Assembly: GCF_004364775.1 (NCBI RefSeq)
Contig: NZ_SOAL01000002.1
Span: forward strand, 1 to 64,000
Direction: 5' to 3'
Source of the DNA: Comamonas sp. JUb58
GTDB lineage: Bacteria; Pseudomonadota; Gammaproteobacteria; Burkholderiales; Burkholderiaceae_C
DNA: 64,000 bases
Below the pieces are notes generated by a model. That model was not told the DNA's origin. It ran no database searches and saw nothing but the letters and a program-made list of their open reading frames with translations. This document shows, piece by piece, positions 44,925-54,320 of this stretch. The translations under genes were made by a program, and so were the position numbers. Within the stretch, counting starts at the first letter, position 1; each line of letters starts with the position of its first letter.

Positions 44925-46553
44925 TCAAGCCGGTGGTGCTGGCACCGAATGCAGCAGCACCGGCACATCGCCATCGCCGTTGACGCTTTCCAGCTGCACC
45001 CCAAAGCCCCACAACCGCGCGGCATGCTTGAGCACTTCCTGCACATCATCTGACAGCGGGCGGCCCTGGTACTGGGTGTGGCGCAGGGTCAGGCAGCGGT
45101 CGCCGCGCAGGTTCACGTTCCAGACCTGAATATTGGGCTCGCGCGCGCCCAGGTCGTACTGCTGTGACAGGGTCTGGCGCAGGTTGCGGTAGCCGTCTTC
45201 GTTGTGGATGGCGCTGACGAGCAGCTCGCGTTCGCTGGCGTCGTCATGGATGGAGAACAGGCGCATGTCGCGCATCAGCTTGGGGCTCAGGTACTGGCCG
45301 ACAAAGCTCTCGTCCTTGTAGTTCTGCATGGCATGGTGCAGCGCCGGCAGCCAGGGCGTGCCGGCCAGATCGGGGAACCAGCGCCGGTCTTCGTCGGTCG
45401 GGTGCTCGCAGATGCGCTGGATGTCGCGGTACATTGCAAAGCCCAGCGCATAGGGGTTGATGCCGCTGTAGGCGCGGTGGCCGGCAGGCGGCTGGTAGAT
45501 CACATTGGTGTGCGACGACAGCCATTCGATCATCACGCCATCGGTGAGCCAGCCCTCGTCATACAAGGTGTTGAGCAAGGTGTAATGCCAGAAGGTGGCC
45601 CAGCCCTCGTTCATCACCTGGGTCTGGCGCTGCGGGTAGAAGTACTGGGCAATCTTGCGCACAATGCGCACCACCTCGCGCTGCCATGGCTCCAGCAGCG
45701 GGGCGTTCTTCTCGATGAAGTACAGCAGGTTCTCTTCCGGCTCCTTGGGAAAGCGCTCATGGTGCTGGGCCGGGCTGTTCTTGTCCGGGCGGGCCGGCAA
45801 GGTGCGCCACAGCTCGTTGACCTGCTGCTGGGCATAGGCCTCACGCTGCTCGCGCTCGGCACGCTCGCGCGCCAGAGTCTTCTTGGAGGGGCGGCGGTAG
45901 CGGTCCACTCCCAGGTTGGCCAGCGCATGGCAGGAATCCAGCCACTGCTCCACCGTGTCAATACCGTGCTTCTCTTCGCACTGCGCGATGAAGTCGCGCG
46001 CATACACCAGGTAGTCAATGATGCTGCCCGCATCTGTCCACATGCCAAACAGGTAATTGCCTTTGAAGAAGCTGTTGTGCCCATAGGCCGCATGGGCAAT
46101 CACCAGCGCCTGCATGGCGGTGGTGTTTTCCTCCATCAGATAGCTGATACAGGGGTTGGAGTTGATGACGATCTCATAGGCCAGGCCCATATGGCCGCGG
46201 CGGTAGCGGCGCTCGGTGGCCAGAAACTCCTTGCCATAGCTCCAGTGCCGGTAGCCCACGGGCATGCCGACGCTGGCATAGGCGTCCATCATCTGCTCCG
46301 CCGAGATCACCTCCAGCTGGTTCGGGTAGGTATCCAGCCCATAGCGCTCGGCCGTCGCGGCAATCGCGGCGTGGTAGCGCTCGATCAGCTCGAAGGTCCA
46401 GTCGCTCGGGTCGGGCAAGGGCTGGTTCGGGCGCTGGCCCGCAGGCCGGGGCGTGGCCGGCACATCGCGCTGGGAGCGGTCTCCGGAAAACGGCACTTTC
46501 CAATGCGGGGAGCCCTTGCGCCGTGCGAGCACGGGGTATTGCGACGGGTTCAT
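44925..46553 (-). CDS. spoVR: SpoVR-family protein (YcgB-like)
   Basis: A 542-residue SpoVR-family protein. Family blocks include DWTFELIERYHAAIAATAER, CISYLMEENTTAMQALVIAH and MNEGWATFWHYTLLNTLYDE. The biochemical role is unknown. It works with PrkA and YeaH in stationary-phase and stress responses. The ATG overlaps the yeaH stop by four bases. It converges with the MreB-like gene, with four bases between the ends. Confidence 0.93.
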   Translation of the reverse strand: MNPSQYPVLARRKGSPHWKVPFSGDRSQRDVPATPRPAGQRPNQPLPDPSDWTFELIERYHAAIAATAERYGLDTYPNQLEVISAEQMMDAYASVGMPVGYRHWSYGKEFLATERRYRRGHMGLAYEIVINSNPCISYLMEENTTAMQALVIAHAAYGHNSFFKGNYLFGMWTDAGSIIDYLVYARDFIAQCEEKHGIDTVEQWLDSCHALANLGVDRYRRPSKKTLARERAEREQREAYAQQQVNELWRTLPARPDKNSPAQHHERFPKEPEENLLYFIEKNAPLLEPWQREVVRIVRKIAQYFYPQRQTQVMNEGWATFWHYTLLNTLYDEGWLTDGVMIEWLSSHTNVIYQPPAGHRAYSGINPYALGFAMYRDIQRICEHPTDEDRRWFPDLAGTPWLPALHHAMQNYKDESFVGQYLSPKLMRDMRLFSIHDDASERELLVSAIHNEDGYRNLRQTLSQQYDLGAREPNIQVWNVNLRGDRCLTLRHTQYQGRPLSDDVQEVLKHAARLWGFGVQLESVNGDGDVPVLLHSVPAPPA

Positions 46554-47821
46554 ACCGTTACCCCTTCCTTCTTGAACAGATCGCGGAACACCGGGTAGAT
46601 ATCACCGGGCTCCGCCACCTTGCGCATCGCGAAATGCGGGAACAGCGGCAGCAACTGGCTGTACTCCTGCCAGAGGCTTTGCTCATCCGGGGCCACCTGC
46701 ACATAGGCAAAGTAGCGCGCCAACGGCAGGATCTTTTCCGCCAGCAGGTTGCGGCAGTTGCCGCCATCGTCGCCAAAGTTGTCGCCGTCACTGGCCTGGG
46801 CCACGTAGATGTTCCAGTCCGCCACCGGGTAGCGTGCGCTGATGACTTGGTCAAGCAGCACCAGCGCGCTGCTGACCACGGTGCCGCCGCTTTCGGTGGA
46901 ATGGAAGAACTCGTCCTCGCCCACCTCGGCCGCCTGGGTGTGGTGGCGGATGAAGACGATCTCGATCTTCTCGTAATGGCGGGTGAGAAACAGGTAGAGC
47001 AGGATGAAGAAGCGCTTGGCCAGGTCCTTGCGCGACTGGTCCATCGAGCCCGAGACATCCATCACGCAGAACATCACCGCCTGGCTGCTGGGCTCGGGCA
47101 CCTTGGTGCGGCTGCGAAAGCGCAGGTCCAGCGGATCCAGAAAGGCTACCTTGCCCATGCGCGCCTGCAGCCCGGCAATGCGCTGCTGCAGCTCGGCCAC
47201 TGCTTCGCTGGTGCCGTCATCCTGCGCCAGCAGGTCTGCCAGCGCATCTTGCAGTTCCTTGAGCTCGCGGTTGGGCGCCTTGGTCAGCGCAATGCGCCGG
47301 CCTAGCGCGCCGCGCATGGTGCGCAGCACGGCCAGGTTGTGCGGCGTGCCGTCGTGGCTGTAGCCGGCCCGGCGCGTCTTGTACTGCAAGGTGCTGGCGA
47401 TATGGGTGCGCAGCAGGCGCGGCAAGGCCAGGTCTTCAAAGAAGAGCTCCATGAACTCTTCCTTGGTCAGGGTAAAGGTAAAGTCGTCCTCACCCTCCCC
47501 GCTGTCACTGGCCTGGGAGCCACCACCACCGCCCGCGCCGCCCTGGGGCCGCGCAATGCGGTCACCCCGCACATGCTCGGTGTTGCCCGGGTGCACGGTG
47601 TCGCGCACACCCCCTTGCCCATGGTGAAAGATGGGCTCCTGGATGTCTTTGCGCGGAATGGTGATGTTCTCGGCCTGCTCGATATGGCGGATATCGCGCT
47701 TGGCCACGGCGCGGCGCACCGCGTCGGCAATCTGCGTCTTGTAGCGGCGCACAAAGCGCTCGCGGTTGCCCACCGACTTGTTCTTGCCGGCGAGCCTGCG
47801 GTCGATGATTTGCAATGCCAT
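46550..47821 (-). CDS. yeaH: YeaH/YhbH family protein (DUF444)
   Basis: A 423-residue DUF444 protein with a von Willebrand A-like domain. The metal-binding MIDAS-type motif is MDVSGSMDQSRKDLAKRFF, near residue 225. The N-terminal part is basic with a Gly-rich linker (GGAGGGGGSQ). It is the middle gene of the conserved prkA-yeaH-spoVR set and probably acts as an adaptor for the PrkA kinase/AAA protein. Confidence 0.94.
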   Translation of the reverse strand: MALQIIDRRLAGKNKSVGNRERFVRRYKTQIADAVRRAVAKRDIRHIEQAENITIPRKDIQEPIFHHGQGGVRDTVHPGNTEHVRGDRIARPQGGAGGGGGSQASDSGEGEDDFTFTLTKEEFMELFFEDLALPRLLRTHIASTLQYKTRRAGYSHDGTPHNLAVLRTMRGALGRRIALTKAPNRELKELQDALADLLAQDDGTSEAVAELQQRIAGLQARMGKVAFLDPLDLRFRSRTKVPEPSSQAVMFCVMDVSGSMDQSRKDLAKRFFILLYLFLTRHYEKIEIVFIRHHTQAAEVGEDEFFHSTESGGTVVSSALVLLDQVISARYPVADWNIYVAQASDGDNFGDDGGNCRNLLAEKILPLARYFAYVQVAPDEQSLWQEYSQLLPLFPHFAMRKVAEPGDIYPVFRDLFKKEGVTV

Positions 47822-47878
47822 CTATGCCCCCATCCATGACCCGGCTCGTTCGGTGCCGGCGCGCCGTTCTAGTCTGCG

Positions 47879-49801
47879 TCAGCTGCTCTTGCGCACACGC
47901 AGGTACCACTCGCACAGCAGGCGCACCTGCTTGGGCGTGTAGCCCTTGGCTTCCATGCGGGTGACAAAGTCTTCGTGCTTACGTGCATCCTCGGCACTGG
48001 CCTTGGCGTTGAAGCTGATGACGGGTAGCAGCTCTTCGGTGTTGGAGAACATCTTCTTCTCGATCACCAGGCGCAGCTTCTCGTAACTGGTCCAGCTGGG
48101 GTTCTTGCCCTGGTTGTTGGCACGCGCGCGCAGCACGAAGTTGACGATCTCGTTGCGGAAATCCTTCGCATTGGCGATGCCGGCGGGCTTTTCCACCTTC
48201 TCCAGCTCGGCATTGAGCGCATTGCGGTCGAACACCTCGCCGGTGTCGGTGTCGCGGTACTCACTGTCCTGGATCCAGTAGTCGGCATAGGTGACATAGC
48301 GGTCAAAGATGTTCTGGCCGTACTCGCTGTAGCTTTCCAGATAGGCCGTCTGGATTTCCTTGCCGATGAACTCGGCGTAGTGAGGTGACAGGTACTCCTT
48401 GATGTAGCCGGTGTACTTGGTCTCCAGCTCGGCGGGGAACTGCTCGCGCTCGATCTGCTGCTCCAGCACATACATCAGGTGCACCGGGTTGGCCGCCACC
48501 TCGGTGCTGTCGTAGTTGAAGACCTTGGACAGGATCTTGAACGCAAAGCGGGTGGAGATGCCGGACATGCCCTCGTCAACCCCGGCGTAGTCGCGGTACT
48601 CCTGGTAGCTCTTGGCGCGCGGGTCGGTGTCCTTGAGGCTTTCGCCGTCGTAGACCTGCATCTTGCTGAAGATGCTGGAGTTCTCGGGCTCCTTGAGCCG
48701 TGTGAGCACCGCAAACTGCGCCATCATCTTCAAGGTGCCGGGCGCGCAGACCGCGCTGGCCAGCGAGGATTCGCGAATCAGCTTTTCGTAGATGCGCACT
48801 TCCTCCGATACCCGCAGGCAGTACGGCACCTTGACGATATAGACCCGATCGAGAAAAGCCTCGTTGTTGCGGTTGTTGCGGAAGGCCTTCCACTCGCTCT
48901 CATTGCTGTGGGCCAGCACCATGCCATCAAAGGGGATGGCGCCAAAGCCTTCGGTGCCCTTGTAATTGCCTTCCTGGGTGGCGGTCAGCAAGGGGTGCAG
49001 CACCTTGATCGGCGCCTTGAACATTTCGACAAACTCCAGCAGGCCCTGGTTGGCCAGGCACAGGCCGCCCGAGTAGCTGTAGGCATCGGTGTCGTCCTGG
49101 GCAAAGTTCTCCAGCTTGCGGATATCGACCTTGCCGACCAGGCTGGAAATGTCCTGGTTGTTCTCGTCGCCCGGCTCGGTCTTGGCCACGCCCACCTGGC
49201 GCGAGATGCTGGGGTAACGCTTGACGACCCGGAACTGGCGGATATCGCCACCGTATTCATCGAGCCGCTTGACCGCCCAGGGCGAGAGCACATGGTTGAG
49301 GCAGCGGCGCGGAATGCCGAACTGCTCTTCGAGCACCGGACCGTCCTCGATCGGGTCGAAAAGTGCCAGTGGCGACTCATTGACCGGCGAGCCCTTGAGC
49401 GAGTAGAACGGCACCTTCTGCATCAGGTATTTCAGGCGCTCGGCGATGGAGCTCTTTCCGCCCCCCACCGGGCCCAGCAGGTAGAGGATCTGCTTGCGCT
49501 CTTCCAATCCCTGTGCAGCATGGCGGAAGAAGCTCACCACCTGCTCGATGGAGTCTTCCATGCCATAGAACTCGGCAAATGCGGGGTAGCGGCGGATCAC
49601 CTTGTTGGCAAACAGGCGCGAGAGGTGGGGATCGTTGCGGGTGTCGATCATCTCCGGCTCGCCGATCGCCGCGAGCATGCGGTGTGCGGCGCCCTCGTAG
49701 ACCATCGGGTCGCGCTGGCACAAAGCAAGAAACTCGTCGAGCGACATTTCCTCTTCGCGCAGGCGCACGTAGCGGGCGGCAGAGTTGCTGATGACATCCA
49801 T
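47879..49801 (-). CDS. prkA: PrkA-type serine protein kinase / AAA+ ATPase
   Basis: A 640-residue PrkA (YeaG) protein, cytosolic. The AAA domain has the P-loop LLGPVGGGKSSIAERLKYLM and a downstream block VLHPLLTATQEGNYKG. A C-terminal kinase-like domain follows. The start at 49801 is preceded by GGAGGTC. YeaG in E. coli acts in nitrogen-starvation survival. It starts the operon with yeaH and spoVR. Confidence 0.95.
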   Translation of the reverse strand: MDVISNSAARYVRLREEEMSLDEFLALCQRDPMVYEGAAHRMLAAIGEPEMIDTRNDPHLSRLFANKVIRRYPAFAEFYGMEDSIEQVVSFFRHAAQGLEERKQILYLLGPVGGGKSSIAERLKYLMQKVPFYSLKGSPVNESPLALFDPIEDGPVLEEQFGIPRRCLNHVLSPWAVKRLDEYGGDIRQFRVVKRYPSISRQVGVAKTEPGDENNQDISSLVGKVDIRKLENFAQDDTDAYSYSGGLCLANQGLLEFVEMFKAPIKVLHPLLTATQEGNYKGTEGFGAIPFDGMVLAHSNESEWKAFRNNRNNEAFLDRVYIVKVPYCLRVSEEVRIYEKLIRESSLASAVCAPGTLKMMAQFAVLTRLKEPENSSIFSKMQVYDGESLKDTDPRAKSYQEYRDYAGVDEGMSGISTRFAFKILSKVFNYDSTEVAANPVHLMYVLEQQIEREQFPAELETKYTGYIKEYLSPHYAEFIGKEIQTAYLESYSEYGQNIFDRYVTYADYWIQDSEYRDTDTGEVFDRNALNAELEKVEKPAGIANAKDFRNEIVNFVLRARANNQGKNPSWTSYEKLRLVIEKKMFSNTEELLPVISFNAKASAEDARKHEDFVTRMEAKGYTPKQVRLLCEWYLRVRKSS

Positions 49802-49852
49802 ACGACCTCCGTGGCGGCACCAAAGGGGCTGACCGTGCCGCAAACTTGTTAG

Positions 49853-49925
49853 GACCCCTCTGCAAAACTCTCTGCCGTGGTCGGAATGCGTCCATACCAT
49901 TTGGCGAGGGTTTTGCAGAGCCTCC
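49853..49925. repeat. Possible MITE-like element with 11-bp terminal inverted repeats
   Basis: CTCTGCAAAAC (49858-49868) and GTTTTGCAGAG (49910-49920) are perfect inverted arms 41 bp apart. The outer bases continue as a weaker match (GGACCC against GGAGG), and the unit is flanked by TTAG and CTAG. IS5-type elements often have ends with TGCAAA and YTAR targets. It lies in the prkA upstream region. A plain hairpin is the alternative. Confidence 0.4.
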
Positions 49926-50158
49926 CTAGGCAACCGTTATCGTGACTTGGTTTTAGCACCTTAGCGGCGCTTTGACCAGATCACATGTCCTACACACGGA
50001 TGACCACAATGCAGGCAATATTTCTGGTTACGGCGCCAGCAGCCGCGCCGGTCTCCGATACACTTTCCCACCCTCTCAGCAGCGCGCAGCCGCACCCTCC
50101 CCGCATGGCCGCAATGGCCCCATTTGGCGGCTGAAGACGGCAAGGCGCCCCGCCTGCA

Positions 50159-50176
50159 TCGTCATAAAAACGACAC
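50159..50176 (+). promoter_or_regulatory. Candidate Pho box upstream of phoX
   Basis: TCGTCATAAAAACGACAC matches the PhoB consensus CTGTCATAAA(T/A)CTGTCA(C/T) at 13 of 18 positions. The left half (GTCATAAAA) is strong and the right half weak. A phosphatase gene follows 129 bp downstream. Confidence 0.45.
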
Positions 50177-50220
50177 AACAGCGTCATGCCTCTGCCATGG
50201 TCGCCGCCGATACTCGCTGC

Positions 50221-50268
50221 GCACCACAGAGTATGTTGGCCCGGATCTCTCATGGGCCTCTGTGGTGC
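50221..50268 (+). promoter_or_regulatory. Long hairpin in the phoX leader
   Basis: GCACCACAGAG (50221-50231) and CTCTGTGGTGC (50258-50268) pair over 11 bp without mismatch. An inner stem GCCC/GGGC lies inside. It ends 36 bp before the phoX start codon and would form in the mRNA. No T tract follows, so it is not a terminator. Confidence 0.5.
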
Positions 50269-50304
50269 ATCCAACACTACATAACACCCCACGGAGTTAC
50301 CGAT

Positions 50305-52242
50305 ATGAGCGCAGTGCTGACCTCGCGTCGCCGTCTTTTGCAATTTCTGGGCAGCGCACCATTGCTGCCTTTGTCCGGCTCCCTGTCTGCAGCAGGCCTG
50401 CTGACCGCCTGTGGCGGCGGTGGTGACGACGATGGCCCAACGGCCGCGTTCAAGTCGGTGAGCTTCTCCAACATGGCAGCGCCCAACCTGACCAACCCCG
50501 CAGCGATGGCGACGACCTCGACCACGGCTGTGATGACCATCCTGTACGCCGACGACAGCAAGCGCGAAGTGGCGCTGGCCTATGAGTCCTTCTTCGTGAC
50601 CGGCGACATGGTTGCCGACGGCAAGGGCGGCAAGATCCTGGCTGGCGGCTACTACGACATCAACAACCAGCCGATCATGGACAACTCCGTGGCTGGCAGC
50701 GAGCGCCACTTCTTCTCCGACTGCCCCGATGGCTCCTCGATCATCCAGGTCGCCGATGCCAAGGTGGACGGCGTCAAGGGCAAGCCCGTGTTTGCCGTGG
50801 TGCAGTTCGAGTACACCTCCAAAGACCAGTCCGGCGCCGATGCCTACGGCACCCTGCCTTCGCCCATCGCCGTGCTGACCCTGGACCAAGACCAGGACAC
50901 CGGCAAGCTGAGCCTGGTCAAGTACCACAACGTGGACATGTCCAAGGCCCACGGCCTGTGGATCACCTGCGGCGCCAGCCTCTCGCCCTGGAACACCCAC
51001 CTGTCCAGCGAAGAGTACGAACCCGATGCCTTCACCGCTGCCAGCTCGGCCCAGTTCAAGGCCTTCAGCAAGCACGTGTACGGCAACGAAACCACGGCCA
51101 ACCCTTACCACTACGGCCACCTGCCAGAAATCACCGTCAACAAGGACGGCACCGGCACGGTCAAGAAGCATTACTGCCTGGGTCGCATCTCGCACGAGCT
51201 GATCCATGTGATGCCCGACAACCGCACCGCGCTGATGGGTGATGACTACACCAACGGTGGTCTGTTCATGTTCGTGGCCGACAAGGAAAAAGACCTGTCC
51301 GCCGGCAACCTGTACGTCGCGCATTACACCGACGTGCTGACCGACACCTCGACCGCCAAGATGGAGTGGATCCACCTGGGCCACGCCACCAGCGCCGAGA
51401 TCGAAGCGCTGGCCAACAGCCTCAAGCCCAGCGACATCATGGAGTCGCTGACTGCCGACCCACAGGACCCCAGCTACACCGCGGTGTTCCTGGACGGCAA
51501 GGCCGCCTGGCTCAAGCTCAAGCCCGGCATGGAAAAGGCTGCCGCTTTCCTGGAAACCCACCGCTACGCCAACCTGGTTGGCGGCTCGATGGCCTTCACC
51601 AAGATGGAAGGCACCACCGTCAACATCAAGGACAAGGTTGCCTACTCGGCACTGGCCAACATCCAGACCTCGATGATCAACGGTGACAAGGCCTGGAATG
51701 CCAAGCACAACGTGACCTTCCCCAAGACCGTGAAGGCCGGCGGCGTGCTGGCCCACAATCTGGGCGGCGGCATCAAGGACCGCCAAGGCGCCACTATCAA
51801 CAGCGAATGGGTGCCACAGCAATCGCACATGCTGATGATGGGCGAGGACATTGCCGCTGACGCACTGGGCAACACCTCCAACCCCGACAAGATCGCCAGC
51901 CCGGACAACCTGAAGTTCTCCGAAAAGATGCGCACCCTGTTCATCGGCGAAGACAGCGGCAACCACGTGAACAACTTCCTGTGGGCCTACAACGCCGACA
52001 CCAAGCAACTGTCGCGCATCCTGTCGACGCCTGCGGGTGCCGAATCCACCGGCCTGCACGCCGTGGACGAAGCCAACGGCTGGACCTACATCATGAGCAA
52101 CTTCCAGCACCCTGGTGACTGGAGCGCGCTGCACGCCAAGATCAAGGACCAGCTCGATCCGCTGATCAACGCCAACTACAAGAACAAGTTTGGCGCCTCG
52201 GTGGGTTACCTGACCGGCACCCCGCAAGCTGTGAAGCTGTAA
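50305..52242 (+). CDS. phoX: PhoX-family phosphatase (DUF839)
   Basis: A 645-residue exported alkaline-phosphatase-type protein that releases phosphate from organic esters, using iron and calcium in known PhoX. The N-terminus has a twin-arginine signal (SRRRLLQFLG followed by a hydrophobic stretch and LLTACGGGG, which also suggests a lipobox-like cysteine). Family blocks are HGLWITCGASLSPWNTHLSS and the later HNLGGGIKDRQG. A GGAG lies upstream of the ATG at 50305. A Pho-box-like site is upstream. The open frame continues upstream, but it has no support. Confidence 0.88.
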   Translation: MSAVLTSRRRLLQFLGSAPLLPLSGSLSAAGLLTACGGGGDDDGPTAAFKSVSFSNMAAPNLTNPAAMATTSTTAVMTILYADDSKREVALAYESFFVTGDMVADGKGGKILAGGYYDINNQPIMDNSVAGSERHFFSDCPDGSSIIQVADAKVDGVKGKPVFAVVQFEYTSKDQSGADAYGTLPSPIAVLTLDQDQDTGKLSLVKYHNVDMSKAHGLWITCGASLSPWNTHLSSEEYEPDAFTAASSAQFKAFSKHVYGNETTANPYHYGHLPEITVNKDGTGTVKKHYCLGRISHELIHVMPDNRTALMGDDYTNGGLFMFVADKEKDLSAGNLYVAHYTDVLTDTSTAKMEWIHLGHATSAEIEALANSLKPSDIMESLTADPQDPSYTAVFLDGKAAWLKLKPGMEKAAAFLETHRYANLVGGSMAFTKMEGTTVNIKDKVAYSALANIQTSMINGDKAWNAKHNVTFPKTVKAGGVLAHNLGGGIKDRQGATINSEWVPQQSHMLMMGEDIAADALGNTSNPDKIASPDNLKFSEKMRTLFIGEDSGNHVNNFLWAYNADTKQLSRILSTPAGAESTGLHAVDEANGWTYIMSNFQHPGDWSALHAKIKDQLDPLINANYKNKFGASVGYLTGTPQAVKL

Positions 52243-52250
52243 GTGCATGC

Positions 52251-52280
52251 AGAGAGCGCGTGGCCACTCGCGCGCTCTCT
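52251..52280 (+). terminator. Hairpin directly after phoX
   Basis: AGAGAGCGCG (52251-52260) pairs with CGCGCTCTCT (52271-52280). There is no T tract. It precedes the stronger terminator at 52291 and may add to termination or RNA stability. Confidence 0.6.
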
Positions 52281-52290
52281 TCACAACGAA

Positions 52291-52314
52291 AATGCCATCC
52301 TGACGGATGGCATT
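52291..52314. terminator. Bidirectional intrinsic terminator between phoX and trxC
   Basis: AATGCCATCC pairs with GGATGGCATT over 10 bp with a 4-base loop, followed by TTTTTT on the plus strand and by TTTTC on the minus strand. It lies between the convergent phoX and trxC genes. Confidence 0.9.
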
Positions 52315-52333
52315 TTTTCTTGGGGCAGTGCGT

Positions 52334-52771
52334 TTACAAGACCGACTGCAGCCAGCGCACGATCTCACCGGGCGGCAGCGCGCCAGAGATGCGTGCGGCC
52401 TCATGCCCGCCCTTGAACACCACCATGGTCGGAATGCTGCGGATATTGAAGGGCTGGGCGACGTGTGGATAGGCCTCGGTATCGAGCTTGGCAAAGCGCA
52501 GCTGCGGCTCCAGCTGTTTGGCGGCCAGCGCATAGCCAGGGGCCATCTGCAGGCAGGGGCCGCACCAGGGCGCCCAGAAATCCACCACCACGGGGATGTG
52601 GTTGCGCCCCAGCTGCTTGGCAAAACTGTCGGCATCCAGCGCGACCGGCTCGCCGCTGAACAAGGGCTGGTGGCAGCTGCCGCAATCGGGCTGCTGGGCC
52701 AGCTGCGCGCGCTGCACGCGGTTGGTGGTATGGCAATGGGGGCACACGATGTGCAAGCGGTCTTCCGTCAT
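52334..52771 (-). CDS. trxC: Thioredoxin 2
   Basis: A 145-residue thioredoxin with an N-terminal zinc finger (CPHC and CGSC pairs in the first ~35 residues) and the redox motif FWAPWCGPCLQMAPG. This is the TrxC type, used in oxidative stress. The C-terminal part has the cis-Pro block FNIRSIPTMVVFKGG. Confidence 0.95.
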   Translation of the reverse strand: MTEDRLHIVCPHCHTTNRVQRAQLAQQPDCGSCHQPLFSGEPVALDADSFAKQLGRNHIPVVVDFWAPWCGPCLQMAPGYALAAKQLEPQLRFAKLDTEAYPHVAQPFNIRSIPTMVVFKGGHEAARISGALPPGEIVRWLQSVL

Positions 52772-52839
52772 GGGGCAATCTCCTGCTGCCCATCATAGGC
52801 AGACCTTGAAGGTGCAGGTGCAGGCCAAGGCCGCATATT

Positions 52840-53700
52840 TCAAGCCATTGTCAGGAGTACCGGCTGGTGGTCGGACAGCTGCGTGGCGCTGTCGCTGTGC
52901 CAGGCCCGCACATGGCTGCGCAGGCTGTCGCTGACCAGCGCAAAATCGCAGGCCACCGGCGCGGGCCCCCAGGTGCGGTCAAACAGGCAGAAGGTGGGCG
53001 GCTGTGGCGCACTGCCATGCAGCAAGGGCCAGCTGTCATGCCAGAGTGCGGATCCCTCCGCCTGCGCTGCGACCAGGGCGGCATAGGCCGCCTCGCCAGC
53101 GTGCATATTGAAGTCACCACACAGCACCGCATGCGGCGTGTGCGCTGGTGTGGTGTAGGGCGTGGCTGCAGGCGCCGCGCCCGGCCGTGCGGCCAGCTGC
53201 GCCATTGACTCGGCATGGATCGCTCGCAGCGCCTGCACCTGCGCCAGGCGCTGGCTGGCGCTGTGGTATTCCAGATGCGTACACATCACCCGCACCAGGC
53301 CCAGCACCGGGTCGCGCACGGTCACCACCAGGCAGCCCCGGGGCATGCTCACCACAGCGGCCTCGGCCAGCCAAGGCAGGCGGTGCTGCGCCACCTCGGC
53401 CACCGGCAGGCGGCTGGCCACTACATTGCCAAAGCTGCGGCGCTGGCCGCTGGCATCAAAACCATCGGTGGTGGCCGCAAAGAACAGCTGCCAGCCCGGC
53501 AGCAGCGCCTGCAGCTGCGCCAGCTGGTCTCCCGGTGCGCCCGCCAGCCCGCCATGGCCCACGGCCACCTCCTGCAGGCACAGCACATCGATGCCGCCCG
53601 TGCCCTCGCCCATGGCCAGCGCATGGCGCACAATGCGCGCCGGATCGGCCAGGCCATCGAGGCCGCAGCACCATTGCACATTCCAGCTCAGTATTTGCAT
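52840..53700 (-). CDS. Endonuclease/exonuclease/phosphatase-family protein
   Basis: A 286-residue EEP-superfamily protein. The fold markers are MQILSWNVQWC at the start, VLCLQEVAVG with the metal-binding Glu, VLCGDFNMH with the catalytic Asp and Asn, and LSDHQPVLLTMA at the end. The substrate may be nucleic acid or a phosphoester. No signal peptide is seen with the ATG at 53700. The frame is open further upstream but poor there. Confidence 0.88.
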   Translation of the reverse strand: MQILSWNVQWCCGLDGLADPARIVRHALAMGEGTGGIDVLCLQEVAVGHGGLAGAPGDQLAQLQALLPGWQLFFAATTDGFDASGQRRSFGNVVASRLPVAEVAQHRLPWLAEAAVVSMPRGCLVVTVRDPVLGLVRVMCTHLEYHSASQRLAQVQALRAIHAESMAQLAARPGAAPAATPYTTPAHTPHAVLCGDFNMHAGEAAYAALVAAQAEGSALWHDSWPLLHGSAPQPPTFCLFDRTWGPAPVACDFALVSDSLRSHVRAWHSDSATQLSDHQPVLLTMA

Positions 53701-53820
53701 GTGGAAAACTCTGTGGATAGCCGCGCCCGCTGGCGCCATGGCCTGCCATTGTGCAGCAGGGGCCAGGCGTTTTTCGTGTCAGCGCCCCAAGCCAGACCCC
53801 AGCGCCTCTATAGTCGGGCG

Positions 53821-54273
53821 ATGCCCAAGCACCAAGATTCCTTTCAGATCCGCCCCGCTAGCGTGGACGATGTCGCGGCCATGTTCCAGGTGCGCCTGGC
53901 CGTCACCGAGAACCGCATGAGCCCTGACGAGCTGGCCGCCGTCGGCGTTACGCCTGACTCCATTACCGAGGCCATCCGCAGCGCGCCTTGCGCTTGGGTG
54001 GCCACGGCCCAAGGCGAGGTCGCCGGCTTTGCGATGGTGGACCTGGACAACGCCTGCCTGTTTGCGCTGTTTGTGCGCAGCGACCACGAAGGCCGGGGTC
54101 TGGGCAGCGCGCTGTGCCAGGTCTGCGAGCAGGCCTTGTTTGCGCAGCATGAAGAGGCCTGGCTGGAAACAGCCAAAACCAGCCGCGCCGCACGCCTCTA
54201 CCGCCACCTGGGCTGGTGCGATGAGAGCGACATTGGCGATGGCGATATCCGCCTGAGCAAGCGGCGCGCTTGA
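53821..54273 (+). CDS. GNAT-family N-acetyltransferase
   Basis: A 150-residue GNAT protein with the acetyl-CoA-binding motif VRSDHEGRGLGSALCQ and a preceding strand FAMVDLDNACLFALFV. The late block TSRAARLYRHLGWCDES is typical. The acceptor is unknown. The open frame extends upstream, overlapping the EEP gene on the other strand, but the ATG at 53821 fits the domain. An 18-bp perfect palindrome (54276-54293) follows its stop. Confidence 0.85.
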   Translation: MPKHQDSFQIRPASVDDVAAMFQVRLAVTENRMSPDELAAVGVTPDSITEAIRSAPCAWVATAQGEVAGFAMVDLDNACLFALFVRSDHEGRGLGSALCQVCEQALFAQHEEAWLETAKTSRAARLYRHLGWCDESDIGDGDIRLSKRRA

Positions 54274-54305
54274 CGGCGCGCAGCGCTGCGCGCTGGCCGG
54301 GCTTC

Positions 54306-54314
54306 TGCTACATT
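54306..54314 (+). promoter_or_regulatory. Extended -10 promoter of the leader transcript
   Basis: TGCTACATT forms an extended -10 element (TGN plus TACATT). The -35 match is poor. The expected transcription start is at 54321, the A of the leader peptide ATG. Confidence 0.45.
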
Positions 54315-54320
54315 GCGCTG

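Noticed and set aside
49802..49972. Sigma54 promoter for prkA
   Set aside because: GG and GC pairs occur, but not with the 10-bp spacing needed for the -24/-12 elements.
49990..52635. An 881-codon minus-strand open frame across phoX
   Set aside because: phoX on the other strand has clear family motifs, and this frame is its low-stop shadow extending past both ends.
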